Below, one piece after another: positions 26,220-35,497 of a stretch of 64,000 nt of DNA (positions within the stretch are counted from its first letter, which is position 1; each line of letters starts with the position of its first letter). The notes beneath the pieces were generated by a model. It was not told the DNA's origin. It was given only the letters and a program-made list of their open reading frames with translations, and ran no database searches. A program made the position numbers and the translations under genes. Source of the stretch: Bacteroidales bacterium UBA6377 (GTDB taxonomy: Bacteria; Bacteroidota; Bacteroidia; Bacteroidales; UBA932); the NCBI GenBank assembly GCA_002438805.1, contig DJQV01000024.1, positions 62,001 to 126,000 on the forward strand. The letters run 5' to 3'.

Positions 26220-26831
26220 ATGCACAGGATATACTTCGAGAAGCGCTGCATAATCATCTGCAGGCCGGACGACCAGGCTCTCTCCGATCCCAACTCCGTC
26301 GAGTTCCATTTCGGGGAAAGCATCGGCATCCACTCCCTGGTGGCCATGTTCGAAGCCTCCGAGTCGCTCAGCCGCATATACATACCGACCGAGGACACGG
26401 AATGGATGTACCGCAAGGTCTGCGCCGAGTTCCGCGAAGTGGATGCTGCGGGCGGCCTTGTGTCAAACCGCCGCGGGGACTATCTTCTCATACGGCGCGG
26501 AGGCCTCTGGGACCTGCCGAAAGGGCATCGCGAAGAGGGCGAGGACATCACGGTCACAGCTATCCGGGAGGTGAGGGAGGAGACCGGCGTCGACCAGCTG
26601 GAGCTGGGGAGCCTCATCTGCGTCACGGACCACTGTTACCTGCGTGACGGGAGGTGGCACCTGAAGCACACCTGGTGGTACAACATGCTGTACACCGATC
26701 CGGTGGACCTGACCCCTCAGCGGGAGGAGGACATCACCAAGGCGGCCTGGGTCGCGAAGTCCAGCCTGCCCTCCTACCTCAAAAATACCTTCCCTTCCAT
26801 AGTCGAAGTGTTCCGTGAGGCGAAAGTGTGA
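26220..26831 (+). CDS. Nudix hydrolase
   Basis: 203-residue hydrolase of nucleoside diphosphate derivatives. The Nudix box runs from Gly 102 to Val 124 (GHREEGED, then REVREETGV) with every consensus residue present. An N-terminal extension of about 75 residues precedes it, matching a Bacteroidota Nudix subgroup of unknown substrate. ATG 26220 follows the -7 box; the frame is open further upstream but would overlap the promoter. The function beyond pyrophosphohydrolase chemistry cannot be read. Confidence 0.88.
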   Translation: MHRIYFEKRCIIICRPDDQALSDPNSVEFHFGESIGIHSLVAMFEASESLSRIYIPTEDTEWMYRKVCAEFREVDAAGGLVSNRRGDYLLIRRGGLWDLPKGHREEGEDITVTAIREVREETGVDQLELGSLICVTDHCYLRDGRWHLKHTWWYNMLYTDPVDLTPQREEDITKAAWVAKSSLPSYLKNTFPSIVEVFREAKV

Positions 26832-26884
26832 AACTTTTTGCATGATTTGTCCGTATAGATTCAGTATATAATTACGGATCAGAC

Positions 26885-27955
26885 ATGAAACTCTCACAAT
26901 TCAATTTCGAGCTGCCCAAGGAAAGCATCGCCACAGAACTGATGCCCGAAGTCAACGGGCATACCCAATGGAGGGACGAGTGCCGCCTGATGGTGCTCCA
27001 CAAGGACAGCGGAGAAATCGAGCACCGCAAGTTCAAGGACATCATAGACTATTTCGGCAAGGGCGACCGCTTCGTGCTCAACGACACCAAGGTCTTTCCG
27101 GCAAAACTTCTCGGCAAGAAGGAAAAGACGGGCGCGGACATAATGGTGTTCCTGCTCAGGGAGCTCAACAAGGAGCAGCGCCTCTGGGACGTGATAGTGG
27201 ATCCCGCGCGCAAGATCCGCATCGGCAACAAGCTGTATTTCGGTGACGACGACAGCATGGTGGCCGAGGTGATCGACAACACGACCTCCCGCGGAAGGAC
27301 CCTGCGCTTCCTCTATGACGGCCCTTACGAGGAGTTCAAGGAAGCCCTTTTCAAACTGGGAAAGACTCCTGTCCCCGAGTGGGTCAAAGAAAATCCAGAC
27401 GAGAGGGATGCCGAAGAGTTCCAGACCATCTTCGCCGCGCACGAAGGAGCCGTCTCAGCCCCGGCCGCCGGACTCCATTTCAGCCGCGAACTCTTCAACA
27501 GAATGATCCTCAAGGACATTGACAAGACTTTCATCACCGTCCACATGGGCATAGGCCACTTCCGTACAGTCGATGTGGAGGATTTGTCCAAGCACAAGAT
27601 GGACGGCGAGAGGTTCATCATCTCCGAGCAGGCCGCTGACGAGATCAACTCCACAAAGAGGGCCGGGCACAAGATCTGCGCTGTCGGCATCACCGTCATA
27701 CGGGCCCTTGAGACCAACGTCACCACGGAGAACGAGGTCAGGCCGGCTGACAGCTGGACCAACAAGTTCATCTTCCCTCCCTACAAGTTCTCCATCCCGG
27801 ATGCGATAGTGTCCAACTTCCACCTGCCGGAGTCCACCATGCTGATGACCGTGGCAGCATTCGGAGGCTACGACAAAGTGATGAACGCCTACAAGGTCGC
27901 CCTGGAGGAAGGCTACAAATTCGGCCCTTACGGGGACGCGATGCTCATCATATAA
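26885..27955 (+). CDS. queA: S-adenosylmethionine:tRNA ribosyltransferase-isomerase
   Basis: Transfers the ribosyl part of SAM to preQ1 in tRNA, the penultimate step of queuosine synthesis. 356 residues, normal length. N-terminal YFGKGDRFVLNDTKVFPAKLLGKK (about 55-78) and the conserved GAVSAPAAGLHFS near 190 and NFHLPESTMLMTVAAFGG near 310 are diagnostic. It stands alone; other queuosine genes are not in this window, and I saw no preQ1 riboswitch-like structure in the 53-nt gap upstream. Confidence 0.96.
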   Translation: MKLSQFNFELPKESIATELMPEVNGHTQWRDECRLMVLHKDSGEIEHRKFKDIIDYFGKGDRFVLNDTKVFPAKLLGKKEKTGADIMVFLLRELNKEQRLWDVIVDPARKIRIGNKLYFGDDDSMVAEVIDNTTSRGRTLRFLYDGPYEEFKEALFKLGKTPVPEWVKENPDERDAEEFQTIFAAHEGAVSAPAAGLHFSRELFNRMILKDIDKTFITVHMGIGHFRTVDVEDLSKHKMDGERFIISEQAADEINSTKRAGHKICAVGITVIRALETNVTTENEVRPADSWTNKFIFPPYKFSIPDAIVSNFHLPESTMLMTVAAFGGYDKVMNAYKVALEEGYKFGPYGDAMLII

Positions 27956-27966
27956 AAAATCCTTCC

Positions 27967-27974
27967 TATCTTTG
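27967..27974 (+). promoter_or_regulatory. -7 box (TATCTTTG) of dprA
   Basis: Exact TAnnTTTG match, 22 nt before ATG 27997 and 11 nt after the queA stop. Confidence 0.6.
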
Positions 27975-27996
27975 TCCACAACTTGAATTGTGAAAA

Positions 27997-29157
27997 ATGG
28001 ACAAAGATCAACTTAGGCATGCAGGCGCGATAGCGCTCAATGCCATCTTCGGTAACAGACCGCGCATCGCGGCACAGATAGCGGAGACATTCTCATCGGC
28101 AGATGAATTATTTTCCCTCACCGAGAAGGAACAGGCGGAAATCTTCGGCCCCTGGTCAAGATTCAGCACCCGTCCGGCTGCAGACGTTCTCGAGGCGGCG
28201 CGCAGAGAATACCTTGACCTGTCCTCGAAAGGGGTCAGTTTCATAAGCATTTTCGACACGGACGCATACCCGCCGCTTCTGAGGGAATGCCCTGACGCTC
28301 CCCTGCTCCTGTATGTACGGGGGAATCCGTCTGTCCTTCTCAACCCCCACCCTGTCTCGATAGTCGGCACGCGCGACATGGACAGTTACGGACGTGATTG
28401 CAGCATAAAGGCAGTGAGAGAACTGGCGGAGACTTCAGAAAAACCTCTGATTGTCAGCGGACTGGCCTTCGGTGTGGACATCACCGCACACATGGCTTCC
28501 CTCTCCTGCGGGCTGCCTACAGCGGCGGTCATACCCGTAGGCATAGAGAGGATCTACCCTCCGAGCCATGCTACCGCCGCAGACAAGATCGTAGCCGCCG
28601 GCGGCGCCGTCATCACAGACTACCCTCCCGGGACAATCCCCATGCCGTACAATTTTCTGCGCCGCAACCGCATCATAGCGGGCCTTTCCGCCGCCACACT
28701 CCTTATCGAGTCCCGGAGGAAAGGCGGCGGCATGATGACTGCACGTCTAGCCCACGGCTACGGCAGGACGGTGCTCGCCATCCCCGGCCGTCTGGACGAC
28801 CCCAGATCCGAAGGGTGCAACTCCTTGATAGCCGAAAAGACAGCCGAGGCCTACTGCGGGCAGGCATCGCTGCTCGAGGCCCTTGGCCTTCCTCTTCAGG
28901 GCAACAGAAAAGCCCCGAAAGCCGAAGACCTGCTGCGCGGCAGATTCGCCGGACGGCTTGACGAAAGCGAGATAATGGGCCTGGCGAGGATACTCTCCGC
29001 GATAAGGACGCACAGGGACATATCCGTCAGCGATCTGGCCGGGACTCTCGGGCTGGACTATCCGGCAGCCTCCCGCGCCGTCTGCCTGCTCGAAACTGAG
29101 GGCCTGATATGCACCGATGTGCTCCAGAGATGTAGCACGAATGTCATTTTTGTTTAA
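27997..29157 (+). CDS. dprA: DNA-processing protein DprA
   Basis: Loads RecA onto incoming single-stranded DNA during natural transformation. 386 residues: N-terminal helix-hairpin region (about 1-75), Rossmann-like core with VSIVGTRDMDSYGRD near 120, SGLAFGVDITAHM near 155, NFLRRNRIIAGLS near 225 and GRTVLAIPG near 265, then a C-terminal winged helix (about 320-386, ISVSDLAGTLGLDYPAASRAVCLLE). All domains are intact. Confidence 0.95.
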   Translation: MDKDQLRHAGAIALNAIFGNRPRIAAQIAETFSSADELFSLTEKEQAEIFGPWSRFSTRPAADVLEAARREYLDLSSKGVSFISIFDTDAYPPLLRECPDAPLLLYVRGNPSVLLNPHPVSIVGTRDMDSYGRDCSIKAVRELAETSEKPLIVSGLAFGVDITAHMASLSCGLPTAAVIPVGIERIYPPSHATAADKIVAAGGAVITDYPPGTIPMPYNFLRRNRIIAGLSAATLLIESRRKGGGMMTARLAHGYGRTVLAIPGRLDDPRSEGCNSLIAEKTAEAYCGQASLLEALGLPLQGNRKAPKAEDLLRGRFAGRLDESEIMGLARILSAIRTHRDISVSDLAGTLGLDYPAASRAVCLLETEGLICTDVLQRCSTNVIFV

Positions 29158-29162
29158 TTTTG
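29155..29162 (+). promoter_or_regulatory. -7 box (TAATTTTG) of tatD, overlapping the dprA stop codon
   Basis: Exact TAnnTTTG match whose first three bases are the TAA of dprA. The box ends 6 nt before ATG 29169, so transcription should begin at or next to the start codon, giving a leaderless message. Confidence 0.6.
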
Positions 29163-29168
29163 CACCGT

Positions 29169-29936
29169 ATGGAATTCATCGACACTCATACGCACAACTC
29201 CGACGAGGCCTACCTCGGCTGCGAAGACGAGGTGATCCGCCGTGCGGAGCAGGCAGGAGTGACAGCCATGATACAGGCCGACATAGACTCCAGAGAGCGT
29301 ACCAGGATGTACGAGCTCAGTTCCAAATATCCCGGCCTCCTATATAATATGCTCGGTCTGTACCCCGGTTCGGTGGACAAAGGCTGGAGGGACGAGATTG
29401 ACGCCCTGATGCAGTGGAAGGACAGAGGCCCCGTGGCCGTAGGCGAGATCGGTCTTGACTACCACTTCGGCACAGAGTTCAAAGAAGAGCAGAAAGAGGC
29501 GTTCCGCACACAGCTGGAACTCGCTTCAGAGTGGGATCTGCCGGTCAACATCCACCTGCGGGACGCCACGGAGGACTTCTTCGCCATCATGGAGGACTGC
29601 CGCCATCTGCACCTGAGGGGCAACCTCCACGCATTCAGCGGAAGCTATGAAACGTTCGACAGACTCTCACGGCTCGGAGACTGGTACGTCGGGATCGGCG
29701 GGGTCGTCACCTTCAAGAAGTCCAGGATCGGAGAGGACATCAGCAGGATTCCCCTTGGACGCATCCTGCTTGAGACGGACTCCCCTTATCTGACCCCGGT
29801 CCCGCACAGGGGCGAACGCAACGAGAGCGCCTACCTGCCGCTCATCGCGGAGTTCATCGCCGCACGCAAAGGGATCTCCACTGAAGAGGTCGCCCTCGCC
29901 ACAACCTCAAACGCCAAACAACTCTTCGCGATATGA
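29169..29936 (+). CDS. TatD-family metal-dependent hydrolase
   Basis: Amidohydrolase-fold nuclease or deacylase-like enzyme, 255 residues. Metal ligands are visible in IDTHTHN (3-9), in AVGEIGLDYHFG near 95, in PVNIHLRDA near 130 (His), in NLHAFSGSYE near 155 (His) and in LLETDSPYLTP near 198 (Asp). Start at 29169 gives the standard MEFIDTHTH N-terminus. The stop overlaps the asparaginase start (ATGA). Substrate not known from sequence. Confidence 0.92.
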   Translation: MEFIDTHTHNSDEAYLGCEDEVIRRAEQAGVTAMIQADIDSRERTRMYELSSKYPGLLYNMLGLYPGSVDKGWRDEIDALMQWKDRGPVAVGEIGLDYHFGTEFKEEQKEAFRTQLELASEWDLPVNIHLRDATEDFFAIMEDCRHLHLRGNLHAFSGSYETFDRLSRLGDWYVGIGGVVTFKKSRIGEDISRIPLGRILLETDSPYLTPVPHRGERNESAYLPLIAEFIAARKGISTEEVALATTSNAKQLFAI

Positions 29937-30997
29937 TGTTCAATCTTTTCAAGAAAGCAAAGGCCAGCAGGCCCGCCGTACTTCTCATATACACCGGCGG
30001 CACCATAGGCATGAAGGAAGACCCCACCGACGGCACCCTGAAGCCGTTCGACTTCAGCGCCCTCATGGAAGAAGTCCCGGAACTGCGCAAATTCGGCCTG
30101 GACATCGACACTTACAGTTTCTCCCCGCTCATCGACTCCTCGGATGTCGAGCCCTCGCTCTGGCAGTCACTTGCCACTCTGATCCGGGAGAAATATGATG
30201 AATACCTTGGATTCGTGATCCTCCACGGCACGGACACCATGGCCTACAGCGCCTCAGCCCTGAGTTTCATGCTGGACAACCTTGACAAGCCGGTCATCTT
30301 CACGGGAAGCCAGCTGCCCGTGGGACAGCCGCGCACCGACGGCAAAGAGAACCTCATATCGGCTGTGGAGATCGCCACGGCGAGGGACATCCAGAGCCGG
30401 TCCATCGTGCCGGAAGTCTGCATATACTTCAACTCCAAGCTCTTGCGCGGCAACCGCAGCACCAAGATCAACGCCACCGGCTTCGATGCGTTCAGTTCCC
30501 CGAACTACCCGCCGCTTGCCACGGCCGGCATCAGCATAAAGTACAACAGCACCTACATCCACTACCCGCAGAGCGGCCACAGGACATTCACCATACACAC
30601 GGAACTCGACACCCGCGTCTCGATCCTCAAGATCCATCCCGGCATCACCGAGCAGGCGGTACGCGACATCCTTCTTGGCAGCGGCACGCGGGCCGTGATC
30701 CTCGAGACCTACGGGGCCGGGAACGCAATTTCCAAAGACTGGTTCATACGGATAGTCCGGGAAGCCGACAAGATGGGCAAGGTGCTCCTCAATGTGACAC
30801 AATGCCTTAGCGGCGACGTCAACATGGATCTCTATGCCACGGGGCGGCATCTCAAGGACGCCGGCGTGGTCTCGGGACACGACTCCACCACCGAAAGCGC
30901 CCTCGGCAAACTCTTCTACCTGATGGGAAGCTACAGCGACAACAGCAAGGTCAAAGAGCTTCTGGAGAGGAATCTGAAAGGCGAAATCTCAAAATAA
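29933..30997 (+). CDS. ansA: Type I L-asparaginase
   Basis: Hydrolyses asparagine to aspartate and ammonia. 354 residues, no signal peptide, so cytosolic type I. First active-site motif YTGGTIGMKED near 20-30 (nucleophile Thr), second motif VILHGTDTMAYSASAL near 95-108. C-terminal domain complete. It starts in the tatD stop; a second ATG follows immediately at 29936. A short basic N-terminal extension (MMFNLFKKAKASRP) is a little longer than in E. coli AnsA. Confidence 0.95.
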   Translation: MMFNLFKKAKASRPAVLLIYTGGTIGMKEDPTDGTLKPFDFSALMEEVPELRKFGLDIDTYSFSPLIDSSDVEPSLWQSLATLIREKYDEYLGFVILHGTDTMAYSASALSFMLDNLDKPVIFTGSQLPVGQPRTDGKENLISAVEIATARDIQSRSIVPEVCIYFNSKLLRGNRSTKINATGFDAFSSPNYPPLATAGISIKYNSTYIHYPQSGHRTFTIHTELDTRVSILKIHPGITEQAVRDILLGSGTRAVILETYGAGNAISKDWFIRIVREADKMGKVLLNVTQCLSGDVNMDLYATGRHLKDAGVVSGHDSTTESALGKLFYLMGSYSDNSKVKELLERNLKGEISK

Positions 30998-31087
30998 ATA
31001 TTGAATAATGAAATTTAATTGCTAAATTGCGCTGATTTTAGACATTAGAAAATAATTATTACAACTAATACATTATTAAAGTTCATT

Positions 31088-31861
31088 ATGAAAAAGTTTT
31101 TCATGTTTTTGGCAGTTGCCGGCCTGATGGCTTTCTCTGCCGATGTAGCTTCCGCTCAGGAGGATTCAGCCCCTGCGGCTTCTGAGGTTGCCAGCCTTGC
31201 TGACCTCACTGCCGCCCAGCCAGAGGTTCCGCTTCACCAGGCCCTCAAGACCAAATTCATCGAAGGTGGTCCTGAGTTCATGTCCCTGATCATCCTCTGC
31301 CTTATCCTCGGACTTGCTCTCTCCATCGAGCGTATCCTCTACCTCACTTTCTCCAAGACCAACACCAAGAAACTTCTTGCTGACGTGGAGAAGGCTCTTG
31401 CCAACGGCGGCATCGAGGCTGCCAAGGACGTATGCCGCAACACCCGCGGACCTGTAGCCAGCATCTTCTACCAGGGACTCCTCCACTACGATCAGGGAGT
31501 TGACGTTGTCGAGAAGACCGTCGTTTCCTACGGCTCAGTACAGATGAGCGAGATGGAGAACGGACTTTCATGGATCTCCCTCTTCATCGCCCTCGCACCG
31601 TCTCTCGGATTCCTCGGAACCGTTATCGGTATGATCGAGGCCTTCGATGCCATCCAGGCTGCCGGTGACATTTCACCTAACGTCGTTGCCGGAGGTATGA
31701 AGGTCGCCCTTATCACTACCGTAGGCGGTTTGATCGTTGCGATGATTCTTCAGGTATTCTACAACTACATCCTTTCCAAGATTGACAACATCACCATCGA
31801 CATGGAGGATTCTTCAATCTCACTCGTGGATGTACTCACGAAATACTCCCAGAAGAAATAA
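31088..31861 (+). CDS. exbB: MotA/TolQ/ExbB proton-channel protein
   Basis: Proton-driven motor subunit that energises TonB for outer-membrane uptake. 257 residues: N-terminal signal-like segment (MKKFFMFLAVAGLMAFSADVASAQ), TM at about 58-80, and a conserved TM pair at about 155-215 with LAPSLGFLGTVIGMIEAFDAI, the family signature. First gene of the exbB-membrane protein-exbD-exbD cluster. The 90-nt AT-rich leader (30998-31087) holds no exact -7 box that I can see. Numerous ATC/GTT codons and low bias toward rare codons suggest strong expression. Confidence 0.93.
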   Translation: MKKFFMFLAVAGLMAFSADVASAQEDSAPAASEVASLADLTAAQPEVPLHQALKTKFIEGGPEFMSLIILCLILGLALSIERILYLTFSKTNTKKLLADVEKALANGGIEAAKDVCRNTRGPVASIFYQGLLHYDQGVDVVEKTVVSYGSVQMSEMENGLSWISLFIALAPSLGFLGTVIGMIEAFDAIQAAGDISPNVVAGGMKVALITTVGGLIVAMILQVFYNYILSKIDNITIDMEDSSISLVDVLTKYSQKK

Positions 31862-31879
31862 TTTTGCAAACAGACAATC

Positions 31880-32314
31880 ATGAAACTCAATAAATTGTTC
31901 AAATGGTGCATGGTGGTTCTCATCGTCATCAGCGCCGCTCTCATCGTCTGGGGCTTCTCTGCAGGCTTCACGACTGACAACGGGCGCGCCACTGACGTGC
32001 TGATCTACTGGGCATACGCGATGGTCGGCCTCGGACTCGTGTCCTGGGTTGTACTGGGCGGCATCATGAGCGTGAAGGCCAATCCGAAGTCCCTCGTCAA
32101 AGGAGGAATCGCATTGGCAGTCATCGCTGTGGTTGTCCTCATAGCGTATTTCCTGGCACCTGCACACCCTGCATTCGGCAGGGAGGGGATGGATTCCGTC
32201 TCCACGCTCAAACTTACTGATACCATGCTCAACCTCACGTATTTCGCAGGTGCAGCCGCCATCGTGGCCATCATCGCCGGTGAAATCCGTCTGGCTATCA
32301 ACAATAGGAAATAA
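31880..32314 (+). CDS. Small four-helix membrane protein in the exb cluster
   Basis: 144 residues with four hydrophobic helices (about 10-30, 42-62, 74-92, 117-136) and short loops. It lies between exbB and the first exbD with 18 and 5 nt gaps, an arrangement that recurs in Bacteroidales. I do not recognise a named family. Its constant position suggests an accessory membrane subunit of the ExbB-ExbD motor, which is inference. Confidence 0.8.
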   Translation: MKLNKLFKWCMVVLIVISAALIVWGFSAGFTTDNGRATDVLIYWAYAMVGLGLVSWVVLGGIMSVKANPKSLVKGGIALAVIAVVVLIAYFLAPAHPAFGREGMDSVSTLKLTDTMLNLTYFAGAAAIVAIIAGEIRLAINNRK

Positions 32315-32319
32315 ACATT

Positions 32320-32901
32320 ATGTCCAGCAAGAAAACACCTGCAATCAATTCAAGTTCTACCGCGGACATAGCCTTCCTGCTTCTGTGCTACTTCCTGATG
32401 ACCACCACCATGGGCACACAGACAGGTCTGGCGCGTCGTCTGCCTCCTATGCCGGCTGAAAACCAGAAGGCACAGGACCAGAAGGTGAACCGCCGCAACA
32501 TCATCGTTGTGAGGATCAACTCTGCGGATAGGATTTTTGCCGGAGGTGACGTTCTTGATGTGAGTCAGGTCAAGGATAAAGTCAAGAACTTCTTGACCAA
32601 CCCTCTGAACGACCCTTCTCTCCCTGAGAAGGAGGTCAAGGAAATCGAGGGACTCGGAGCATATCCAGTGTCAAAGGGTGTGATTTCCCTTCAGAATGAC
32701 CGCGGTACCAGTTACCGTGCGTACATTGCAGTTCAGAATGAGCTGATGAAGGCGGTCAACGAACTCCGCGACGAATTCTCACAGAGCCACTACGGATGCA
32801 AGTTCGTGGCCCTCGACGAGGAGAAGCAGGATATTGTGAAGAAGGCCATCCCTTCCAACATTTCAGAGGCTGAACCTAAGGATATTGGTAAAAGAAGATA
32901 A
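32320..32901 (+). CDS. exbD: ExbD-family biopolymer transport protein, first copy
   Basis: 193 residues: short cytoplasmic N-terminus, one TM (about 15-35, TADIAFLLLCYFLMTTTMG, where the Asp is the proton-carrying residue), then a periplasmic domain longer than usual. It carries an insert at about 55-110 (INSADRIFAGGDVLDVS and a loop with ladder-like charged residues). Two different ExbD copies side by side are typical of Bacteroidota and may form a mixed dimer in the ExbB pore. Confidence 0.9.
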   Translation: MSSKKTPAINSSSTADIAFLLLCYFLMTTTMGTQTGLARRLPPMPAENQKAQDQKVNRRNIIVVRINSADRIFAGGDVLDVSQVKDKVKNFLTNPLNDPSLPEKEVKEIEGLGAYPVSKGVISLQNDRGTSYRAYIAVQNELMKAVNELRDEFSQSHYGCKFVALDEEKQDIVKKAIPSNISEAEPKDIGKRR

Positions 32902-32915
32902 AGGAGGACTGTAGT

Positions 32916-33383
32916 ATGTCAATGTTCAAGAAAGAAGGGAAAAAAGACGTCCCTGCAATCGCATCAAGCTCGCTCTCCGATATCGTCTTCATGCTCTTGT
33001 TCTTCTTCATGGTGACCACGCAGCTGCGTGAGACCGAGAACAAAGTCATGGTGAATATCCCTGAGGCTTCCGAGGTCACGAAACTTGTCAGGAAGGATCT
33101 CAACTCATACATCAATATCGGAACCCCTATCAAGTCCCTCCAGGCCCAGTACGGCACAGAAGCACGTATCCAGCTCAACGATTCTTTCAGGACCACAGCT
33201 GAAATCCGTGACTTCGTGGCTGCTGAGCGTGACTCCAAGAGTGAGGCTGACCGTCAGTTCATGACCATCAGCATCAGAGCGGACCAGGATGTCAGAATGG
33301 GTATCGTGACCGATGTCAAGCAGGAGCTCAGAAGGTGCTCCGCACTGAGGATCATGTACTCTGCAAGAAAGCCGGCAGAATAA
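32916..33383 (+). CDS. exbD: ExbD-family biopolymer transport protein, second copy
   Basis: 155 residues, closer to standard ExbD length. TM at about 17-36 (SLSDIVFMLLFFFMVTTQL) includes the conserved Asp. The periplasmic domain ends in the usual VTDVKQELRRCSALRIMYSARK. A terminator follows, so the exb transcript probably ends here. Confidence 0.9.
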   Translation: MSMFKKEGKKDVPAIASSSLSDIVFMLLFFFMVTTQLRETENKVMVNIPEASEVTKLVRKDLNSYINIGTPIKSLQAQYGTEARIQLNDSFRTTAEIRDFVAAERDSKSEADRQFMTISIRADQDVRMGIVTDVKQELRRCSALRIMYSARKPAE

Positions 33384-33404
33384 TAATCTGCGGCCAGATT
33401 ATAG

Positions 33405-33436
33405 AAGCAGCCCCCTTTGATGAGGGCTGCTTTTTT
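33405..33436 (+). terminator. Rho-independent terminator after the exbD pair
   Basis: AAGCAGCCC (33405-33413) pairs perfectly with GGGCTGCTT (33424-33432), with a 10-nt loop and a T-run to 33436. It lies 22 nt after the second exbD stop and 25 nt before asnS. Confidence 0.85.
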
Positions 33437-33460
33437 AAAAGTCATTCACAAGCCAAGAAG

Positions 33461-34861
33461 ATGGAATTACTTCGCACCAAAGTCAAAGACCTGCTCAACA
33501 TGCCCGCAGGCCAGGATGTCCTTGCGAAAGGTTGGGTAAGGACAAAAAGAGGAAACAAGGAAATAGCATTCATAGCCCTCAACGACGGCTCGACCATCAA
33601 GAATGTGCAGATCGTCGTGGACAAGAACCTTGAGACGGAGCCGCTGCTCGCAAAGATCAGCACCGGTGCATGCATCGGTGTGGAAGGCAAACTTGTGGAA
33701 TCCGTCGGAAGCGGACAGGCGGTCGAGATAAAGGCTGACAAGATTGTCATCTACGGGGAATGCGACCCGATGCGATATCCGCTCCAGAAAAAAGACACTT
33801 CACTCGAATACCTGAGGTCCGTTGCGCACATGCGCCCAAGGACCAACACTTTCGGAGCGGTATTCCGTCTCAGGAGCCAGATGGCATTTGCCATCCACGA
33901 GTATTTCCACTCGAAAGGCTTCGTTTACCTCAACACCCCGCTCATCACGGCCGCAGATGCCGAAGGGGCGGGCCAGATGTTTCAGGTGACGACTCTGGAT
34001 CTGAACAATGTCCCTAAAAACAAAAAGGGCGAGCCGGACTACACCAAGGACTTCTTCGGCAAGCAGACAAGCCTCACCGTGAGTGGACAGCTCGAAGGGG
34101 AGTTGGGAGCCACAGCCCTGGGCGAGATCTACACCTTCGGTCCGACTTTCCGCGCGGAGAACTCCAACACCCCACGTCACCTCGCGGAGTTCTGGATGAT
34201 CGAGCCGGAAATGGCGTTCTACGATATCAAGGACAACATGGATCTCGCAGAAGATTTCATCAAGCACCTCGTCAAATACGCCCTTGACAACTGCGCCGAT
34301 GACATACAGTTCCTCAACGACCGCTACGACCCGGAACTCATCGACAGGCTCAAGAGCGTGATCGGCACGGAGTTCGTGCGTCTGGAATACACCGAGGGCA
34401 TCAAGATCCTCGAGCAGGCCGTCAAGGACGGTGTGAAGTTCGAATATCCTGTCTACTGGGGAGTGGATCTCCAGAGCGAACACGAGAGATACCTGGTCGA
34501 GCAGCACTTCGGCAAACCTGTCATCCTTACAGGCTATCCGAAAGATATCAAGGCCTTCTACATGAAACAGAACGAGGACGGTAAGACAGTCCGTGCCATG
34601 GACGTGCTCTTCCCGAAGATCGGGGAGATCATCGGAGGCTCCGAAAGGGAGGCTGACCTGCAGAAACTCGAGAACCGCATCAGCGAACTCAAGATGAGCC
34701 GGCGTACCCTGGAATGGTACATCGACACCCGCCGCTTCGGCAGCTGTCCTCACAGCGGCTTCGGGCTTGGATTCGAGAGACTCCTGCTCTTCATCACCGG
34801 CATGGCGAACATCCGCGATGTCATACCGTTCCCGCGCACCCCGAAGAACGCAGAATATTAG
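33461..34861 (+). CDS. asnS: Asparaginyl-tRNA synthetase
   Basis: Charges tRNA(Asn) in the cytosol. 466 residues: N-terminal OB-fold anticodon domain (AKGWVRTKRGNKEIAFI near 20-36), class II core with motif 2 TFRAENSNTPRHLAEFWM near 230 and motif 3 GFGLGFERLLLFITG near 430. Start at ATG 33461 gives the usual MELLRTKVKDLL; the longer frame runs back through the terminator. No own -7 box of good quality is seen in the 25-nt gap. Confidence 0.96.
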   Translation: MELLRTKVKDLLNMPAGQDVLAKGWVRTKRGNKEIAFIALNDGSTIKNVQIVVDKNLETEPLLAKISTGACIGVEGKLVESVGSGQAVEIKADKIVIYGECDPMRYPLQKKDTSLEYLRSVAHMRPRTNTFGAVFRLRSQMAFAIHEYFHSKGFVYLNTPLITAADAEGAGQMFQVTTLDLNNVPKNKKGEPDYTKDFFGKQTSLTVSGQLEGELGATALGEIYTFGPTFRAENSNTPRHLAEFWMIEPEMAFYDIKDNMDLAEDFIKHLVKYALDNCADDIQFLNDRYDPELIDRLKSVIGTEFVRLEYTEGIKILEQAVKDGVKFEYPVYWGVDLQSEHERYLVEQHFGKPVILTGYPKDIKAFYMKQNEDGKTVRAMDVLFPKIGEIIGGSEREADLQKLENRISELKMSRRTLEWYIDTRRFGSCPHSGFGLGFERLLLFITGMANIRDVIPFPRTPKNAEY

Positions 34862-34864
34862 ACC

Positions 34865-35497
34865 ATGCTCGTAATCGGAATAGCCGGCGGATCAGGCTCC
34901 GGCAAAACCACTGTGGTAAAGGCCATCACCGAGAAGCTCAAAAACGAGAAGGTGGTGGTCATACCTCAGGACTCCTACTACAAGGACTCCAGCGATCTTA
35001 CAGACGAGGAGAAGAGAGTCTACAACTTTGACCATCCAAACGCGATAGACTGGGAACTCTTGTGTGCCCAGCTCGCTGAACTGAAAAAAGGCAGAAGTGT
35101 CAGACAGCCCGTATATTCTTACATCTCCTGCTCGCGTTCCAAGACCGAGACGGTGGAAGTAGAGCCGGGAGATGTGATCATAATAGAGGGAATACTCATC
35201 TTCACCTGTGAGGAACTGCGCAAACAGTTGGACATCAAGATTTTCGTGGATGCTGATGACGATGACCGCCTGATGAGGGTCATGGCCCGCGACATCACCG
35301 AACGTGGCAAGGATGTCCGTTGGGTGATCGAGCGTTACTCGCGCACCGTGAAGCCGATGTATCTCCAGTTCATCGAGCCGAGCAAGCGCTATGCCGACAT
35401 CATCATCCCGCAGGGAGGACACAACAAAGTGGCGATTGACATCATCACCAACACCATCGAGAAGTCCCTCAAGGAAGAGAAGGACAAGAACAAGTGA
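34865..35497 (+). CDS. udk: Uridine kinase
   Basis: Phosphorylates uridine and cytidine for pyrimidine salvage. 210 residues. P-loop GGSGSGKTT at 8-16, DSYYKD near 38, FDHPNAIDW near 58 and the GILIF motif near 110 are conserved; RDITERGKD near 138 is the lid. Starts 3 nt after asnS and its stop overlaps the TonB-like start (GTGA), so asnS-udk-TonB form one operon. Confidence 0.95.
   Translation: MLVIGIAGGSGSGKTTVVKAITEKLKNEKVVVIPQDSYYKDSSDLTDEEKRVYNFDHPNAIDWELLCAQLAELKKGRSVRQPVYSYISCSRSKTETVEVEPGDVIIIEGILIFTCEELRKQLDIKIFVDADDDDRLMRVMARDITERGKDVRWVIERYSRTVKPMYLQFIEPSKRYADIIIPQGGHNKVAIDIITNTIEKSLKEEKDKNK

Noticed and set aside
26832..26884. A possible preQ1 riboswitch before queA
   Set aside because: The gap is 53 nt and AT-rich; I could not fold the compact preQ1 aptamer, and only 5-bp arms (CCGTA/TACGG) are present.
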